In this document: positions 59,201-64,000 of the stretch, piece after piece
Position numbering within the stretch: the first letter of the stretch is position 1
How the letters are laid out: every line of letters starts with the position of its first letter
Origin: Cryptomeria japonica
Taxonomy: Eukaryota; Streptophyta; Pinopsida; Cupressales; Cupressaceae
Direction of reading: 5' to 3'
Assembly: GCF_030272615.1 (NCBI RefSeq)
Contig: NC_081415.1
Location: forward strand, 235,721,803 to 235,785,802
DNA: 64,000 bases
Translations under genes and position numbers: made by a program
The notes under the pieces: generated by a model
Told to the model about the DNA's origin: nothing
Database searches by the model: none
Seen by the model: the letters and a program-made list of their open reading frames with translations, nothing else

Positions 59201-59918
59201 TACAATGGGAGAATATGTCTTCGTTTCAGGAGGAATCCACTCGTCTGATACTTTCATGTATTTGTCGAAGTCATCAAACATGTTAACAGCAAAAATGTGT
59301 GCTTTGTCGAGCTTATATCCATTTGTTTGGTCTTTTGCTGTTTGTGCCTCCTGTACCAATCAAAAAGCAAAAATGGTAAAATATTAGGTACAACCATTAC
59401 ACAGGAAGGAAAATTGAAAGCATCAAACACCATCTTCTTGCGTAAAATAAAAATAAAATATTCCAAAATAAAATATTTCATCTAGGATATATAACATTTT
59501 AAAATCTAGGTAGAAGGTTGCAATCTGTAAGTCAAGAACAAAATGTTATCTGCAAATAAAAACAAACACTCAAAAATTATTGTAAATTTTCACTTTAATA
59601 TATTACTTAATATCTATCCAGTCTTTTTGAAAACTGAAGCAATACCAAGCATTCATACCAATATGGAGGTCTATAAACCATACCTGAGGAGTGTTGTACT
59701 CTATAAAACAATAACCTTTAGTCTTCTGTGTCTCAGGATCAACTGGCATCCACAGACCGCTGTCCCTGATTGTTCCAATCTGACCAAAAATCTTACGAAC
59801 AACACCTTCAAGTTTTTCAAACTTCTCAGGAGGCACAACAGGAAGGTTGTCAACAACAACGACATTACCAAACCCCGTCTCAAACTCCAACGAGTCTTCT
59901 TCTTCCTCTTCAGCATCA
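56242..59918 (-). CDS. TIF3B1: Eukaryotic translation initiation factor 3 subunit B (eIF3b), ten exons, 5' exon missing
   Basis: eIF3b is a scaffold of the eIF3 complex that binds the 40S ribosome in the cytoplasm. Exons (minus strand, in order): 59,918-59,684; 59,350-59,204; 58,824-58,696; 58,585-58,457; 58,290-58,207; 58,049-57,925; 57,800-57,602; 57,427-56,895; 56,793-56,685; 56,583-56,242. All introns start GT and end AG on the coding strand and phases join without stops, giving about 677 residues. An RRM (VVVVDNLP; KGYCFIEY) is followed by the beta-propeller region (WPVF, ELRQKNLFSVSDCKMYWQS, ATDIEWDPTG). The tail is helical and charged (KKYSKKYEAEDQDVSLLLSE). The plant protein is about 710-720 residues, so about 40 N-terminal residues, with the start codon, lie in an exon right of 59,918 that I cannot find before 64,000. 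The symbol follows Arabidopsis usage. Confidence 0.96.
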
Positions 59919-60539
59919 CTGCAAATAAGAGAAATAAAAAGAACATTAGCAAATAGGGAGAGCACTCTATATTTACAAGAGAGCAATAGTTCTCTAGTGC
60001 GGCCATAGCCATTTCAAACAATCTGTCAAGGTTCTATTCCAGCTGTGGCCTGCACCACCATCCTATCCAAATGAGGAAAAAGTATCTGAAATCTTATGCA
60101 CATCTTAGACAGCATTAACTGAATAAATAGGTAAATTATAGAAATTATTTTGCAGGTCACAGCCTACTAAGGAAAGAAATAGGTTTCTTCTAAAGATATT
60201 GATTAATTAATGGCAAGAACATAAGGAAGGAAGGAGATGAATCCAGGCAGAATAAGATAAACTTGAAGGAAATTAACGGCACTTTTCTATATCCCATTAC
60301 AAACAAACAACAAGACAACCAGGCAACATGTTTTATATGATCACCTCAAAAATCATTGCCAATCATCTCAAAATCTGAAAAAACTAATACCTAATCTCAT
60401 TTCAGAAGAGGGGGACAGTTTCACCCTGGGAAAACTAGCACTTCAAGTCATCCTAATCATGCACCAGGTCTTGCGTCAAGATGAAAGACGGGGAAAACTA
60501 AGAATGATCATTAAGTTAGACATTAATAAAGCATTAAGA

Positions 60540-60720
60540 AAATCTAAATTCAGTAACCGTTGGTGTCATTGGGTCCAAATTTGTTACACTGCCCCCATTC
60601 TTTTGGTACTACTTTGTGAAGCTTCCAAGGCTTGAGGCAAGGCTATCCCATCTCCCCATACATCTTCATCATAACAGCAGAAGCCCTAGGTAGTCCCTTA
60701 AAGTTAAGGTAGGTAAGCCT
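60540..60720 (+). pseudogene. L1-type LINE reverse transcriptase fragment
   Basis: The plus strand reads FSNRWCHWVQICYTAPILLV and, after a frame change, GSFQGLRQGYPISPYIFIIT and AEALGS. This is the block before the catalytic FADD region of plant L1 RTs (LRQGxPLSPYLF). Stops follow, and the catalytic pair is not recognisable. It is opposite in strand to eIF3b. Confidence 0.75.
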
Positions 60721-62480
60721 GATATGCTATGGTGCATCAATTAGGCAAATTTGTCCCGATCCTGCAATGATTTGTGGCTTCTTCCATCTCCATTCAATCT
60801 TATTGATGCTTTAGACTCTTGCATACGGAGCAAATTATAATGTAGATTTGAGATCATCAAATTAGTCCTGGTAAGAAAAGTGATGCCTACCTAGAAACAT
60901 TCAATATCATATCCCGCCCCCCTCCTTCAAGCTGTGGTGAGAAAACTTACAAAGATATGAAATTACTTGGATCTATGATTTGGAACAGGACTAAATCAAA
61001 TGGTTAAACAATGAAGGATGGCTATGATTGATTGTGCTCCAAAAAATATCAGAGACCTGCAGAACACAACCCCGATGGCATCTGAATTCTTTTGGCTACC
61101 AGCGAAAGACAAAATTCAGGCTCAAGATCAAATGACTTAAAGATGCTTTCAAGGGCCCTGTAGAGATCTTTAATTTGACAAAAATCAAGAGGAAACAATC
61201 ATCATTTGCTTATCCTTCACTCCTTTGCCCATCATGTATGTTGATGGTTCAGTACATTTCAGCCGGTTTGGACCTCCCCTCAAATGAAGGGACATCAAAA
61301 CAATCCTGATTGGAATTCCAGATCCTTTGCCAATATGGATTTGAAAAGCAAAAAACTATTCCGGGTGAACTGATTAAGAACACTTAAAACGAGGTCATAT
61401 GGCCCCTCCCAAATAACAGTCTCTGTGAAATCAAATTGGGGCAATGGTGAGTTGGGACCCACTGCATAAAAATTGGATCCTGATCGGACACCAATAGAAA
61501 ATCTAGAACAAGCAGAGGGAGGGGTAATCAAAGATAACTTTGAGCAGATCCTAGTGGCTTTTGCAGATTAATATGAGCAAAAAACTAATGATGTAGCTGA
61601 AGCAACAAAGGAACTTCATAGAGGTCTTCAAAAAGCCAACAAATGACACATGACAAAGCACCTAACTGCAAGCAATTCAAAGATCATTAAAAATAGAATG
61701 AACAAATGACCATGTGCTATTTGGCTAACAAGGAAGTTTCTTCAGGACAAAGGATTTTATTGGATGCTTTGAGGCAGATGTGTTCGCTCATATACACCAG
61801 GAATGCAGCCAAGTAGCATACAGCCTATATCCAATACAGGTGTTGGACTCTTTAATATCATGAGCTCTACACTCATTGTGTATAACTCTAATATTCCTAA
61901 GGAGGTTACAGACATTGCAATAAATGAGGAACTAAATGCTAGCAAGTATACAGAATATGGATATTGGCCCTTCACCTCCCTATCTCCCTGGTTTACCCTA
62001 ATTGCAGCTAATGAATATGATGGAAAAGCTAATTAGATGTTATTCTGCCCCAACTCACACCATGGAGATATGGAGAAAATGAAATGAGTGTCTTCGGTGG
62101 GAATGTATACTCTCTTAAAGCAATGTCGTGGATTTTTACCTGTATGACGTTTTTATTTCTAAAATCAATGCAATCCAACTTTATCCTCTGAGTTTGTTGG
62201 TGGCTTTCAAAATATTACTGGAAATGGATTGATTATTATTCATAATGCTAATCATGTTGGGGTGGGGGCTGCACGCACCTTTATGTTGGTTTGACAGTTG
62301 TTCAGGTTCATTTTTCTTCTACAAAAAAATGTCAGAAAAAGTTTGATCAGTCTCAAATTTCAAAGCTTTTATTCTCAAAAGCTTGAAATTGTCTCCAACT
62401 GAATGTACTGCTTCACGGCTTCACCTATCCAAACCTGTGTGCAGCCTGTGGATGGTCTCAAATTACACACTCATTGAATC

Positions 62481-62716
62481 TACAGCACCTACACTCAGAC
62501 CACTTGCTGTGTATACAGGAATTATTTTTCAAGTCTGTCTGAATCTTGTTTGGTCCTGATAATGGCAGACAGGAAGAAGTTTGGTCCTTCGTTGCATTTA
62601 CAGCCCCTATACCCAGGCCACTGCGCTGTATACAGGAATTACTTTTCAAGTCTAACTTAATCCTGTTTGGTCCAGATAATGGCAGGTAGGAAGAAATTTG
62701 TTCCTTCCTTCTAACT
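62481..62716. repeat. 118-bp tandem duplication
   Basis: tacagcacctacactcagaccact... at 62,481 repeats from 62,599 (tacagcccctatacccaggccact...), with about 15% differences, to about 62,716. Confidence 0.85.
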
Positions 62717-63622
62717 TTGGGTCAGAATTCAGATTTCATGAAAGATGAATACACGATGCCATCAACAGTAGCTTGGTTACAACAACATACTATGATATAG
62801 GCATTTCTGATTGGCATAGACAATCTAGCCTATGAAAATAGAGTTTGGCATACATTAAAAATTATTATTCACAATTATGTATACAACTATAAGCAACGAG
62901 TATCACTTTCTCTCTTCTTTTTTGAATGGTGAGAGGGACCGGTTGTCTTAAAGATGCTAATGTTTTCTGGCTTCAGGATGGTCACGATGACGCTAACAAT
63001 GGGGCACAGGTCCCATTCCCTGACAAATTTTACCAATCAAAACCAAAAATTACTTCCCAGTGTTTAACAATGGTCACAATGTGTCTATAGGGTTGGCGTG
63101 TATTGGTAGTGGAGGACACTCATAACAGAGATCCAATTTCACATACTTGCTGTAAAAAGGCATTCCCTACCATAGAAGCAGAAACTGAGAATAACTTGCC
63201 AAAATCCCAATTAATCACAAAAGGGCAATATCATTAATTTTTTCCACTTAAAAAACAAATTCTTTTAAATAATTTTTTACTACTGCATTTAACCAATTTT
63301 CAACAGTTTATGCCCAAAAAAAATTGTGTTTAATTGCAATTTTTTGCAAAATAAATGTCAGATTTCACCTACCCACATTGGTAAGGTTTATAGTTTCATG
63401 GAGTTTCCTAATGAGGGGACATGGGAGTGGAGTGTGTTTCAAAGACAGGACCAAAGGCCTAAGGATGGGGATGGCGGAGGAAGGCACTGAAATACATATA
63501 GTACCTGAAAAATTAGATAGAAAAATATGTACAAGGATTACAAACTAAACTTTGGCAAACTAATAAAACTAAGAAACTACTAAACATTGAACATTTGAAT
63601 GTAACATTAACAATTTAACATT

Positions 63623-64000
63623 GTAATGTCCCCATCCTAGTCAGGGACTTGGGATTGAGGAGTTAGCTTTGGACCCTTGTAGGCTAACATAATATGGATA
63701 AAGGGGTCTGTAATGCAGTATCTTGAGGAGTGGTCTGTCTATTTGTTCTAGTTCAGTGTTGAGTTCAATTCTAGTCTTCGTTTCATCAGTTTCTGACACT
63801 TTATGAGGATTTCCTATTTTTTAGGGAAAAATTGCTAAAAATAGACATGGTCCTATTTTCATTGGCATGGCGAATTGTGACCCTAGCTTCTGACAGATTT
63901 AGTTTCCGAGCAATAATGAGATATGAATTTTTTAGTGGTTCCACAGGCAATTAATATTTTAATGAAATATTAATATAAAATCATAAAGTGCATCACTTAA
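63623..64000 (+). repeat. Possible start of an LTR at the right edge
   Basis: tgtaatgtccccatcctagtc resembles the TGTAATGTC starts of plant gypsy LTRs. No clear PPT precedes it and the rest is outside the window. Confidence 0.25.

Larger units (their letters stand above)
59919..64000 (-). other. Probable large first intron of eIF3b
   Basis: The acceptor TTTGCAG lies at 59,925-59,919. No sequence encoding the expected N-terminal PPGEDFG-type block was found up to 64,000, so this region is probably intron. It contains an L1 fragment and a tandem duplication (listed separately); I see no other gene. Confidence 0.5.

Noticed and set aside
61295-62036. Small ORFs in the eIF3b upstream region
   Set aside because: No motifs, stops all around, and they lie in probable intron.

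Overview
The window looks like nuclear DNA of a land plant. The support is one intron-rich plant-type gene (eIF3b, right end), AT-rich composition, and about 50 kb of nested LTR retrotransposons. The nesting density and old, decayed copies would suit a large gymnosperm-like genome, but that is inference. I see no rRNA, tRNA, CRISPR or bacterial operon structure.

Left half (1-25.0 kb): three retroelements stacked. The host is a plus-strand Ty3/gypsy element of the Tat type (gypsy-1; protease, G-patch, RT, two RNase H domains, integrase). Its 5' end is cut at about 4,955 by a minus-strand Ty1/copia element (copia-1, which runs off the left edge). Its 3' part is split at 12,112/19,764 by a minus-strand element with gag and protease-like sequence but no RT or integrase (TR-GAG-like). 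Beyond the split lies an antisense, decayed plant mobile domain (PMD) gene with its own TATA box and intron. A polypurine tract and the start of the 3' LTR follow at 23,633.

Middle (25.0-49.4 kb): a short PPR-gene remnant, then an old minus-strand Ty1/copia element (copia-2, LTRs 27,245-27,550 and 49,045-49,381). Its integrase zinc-binding region is interrupted by a complete 16.2-kb minus-strand Tat-type gypsy (gypsy-2, 30,108-46,298). Gypsy-2 has a perfect 5-bp target duplication (gatac), a PBS, a PPT and two 1,854-bp LTRs that differ at only three bases. It therefore inserted recently, yet its gag-pol carries eight in-frame stops and one single-base frameshift. Other copies, or an earlier functional state, must have supplied the proteins.

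Right part (49.4-64 kb): an unidentified broken ORF with an RG-rich tail, an L1-type LINE remnant (zf-RVT plus RNase H), a 1,160-bp solo LTR with a perfect 5-bp duplication (aagac), and then the only convincing host gene. That gene is eIF3b on the minus strand: ten exons, 56,242-59,918, encoding all but the N-terminal tip. The first coding exon is not visible and probably lies beyond 64,000. What would be its large first intron carries an L1 RT fragment and a 118-bp tandem duplication.

How it fits together: only eIF3b appears to serve the cell. Everything else is layered transposon history, and the relative order of insertion can be read directly from which element interrupts which.
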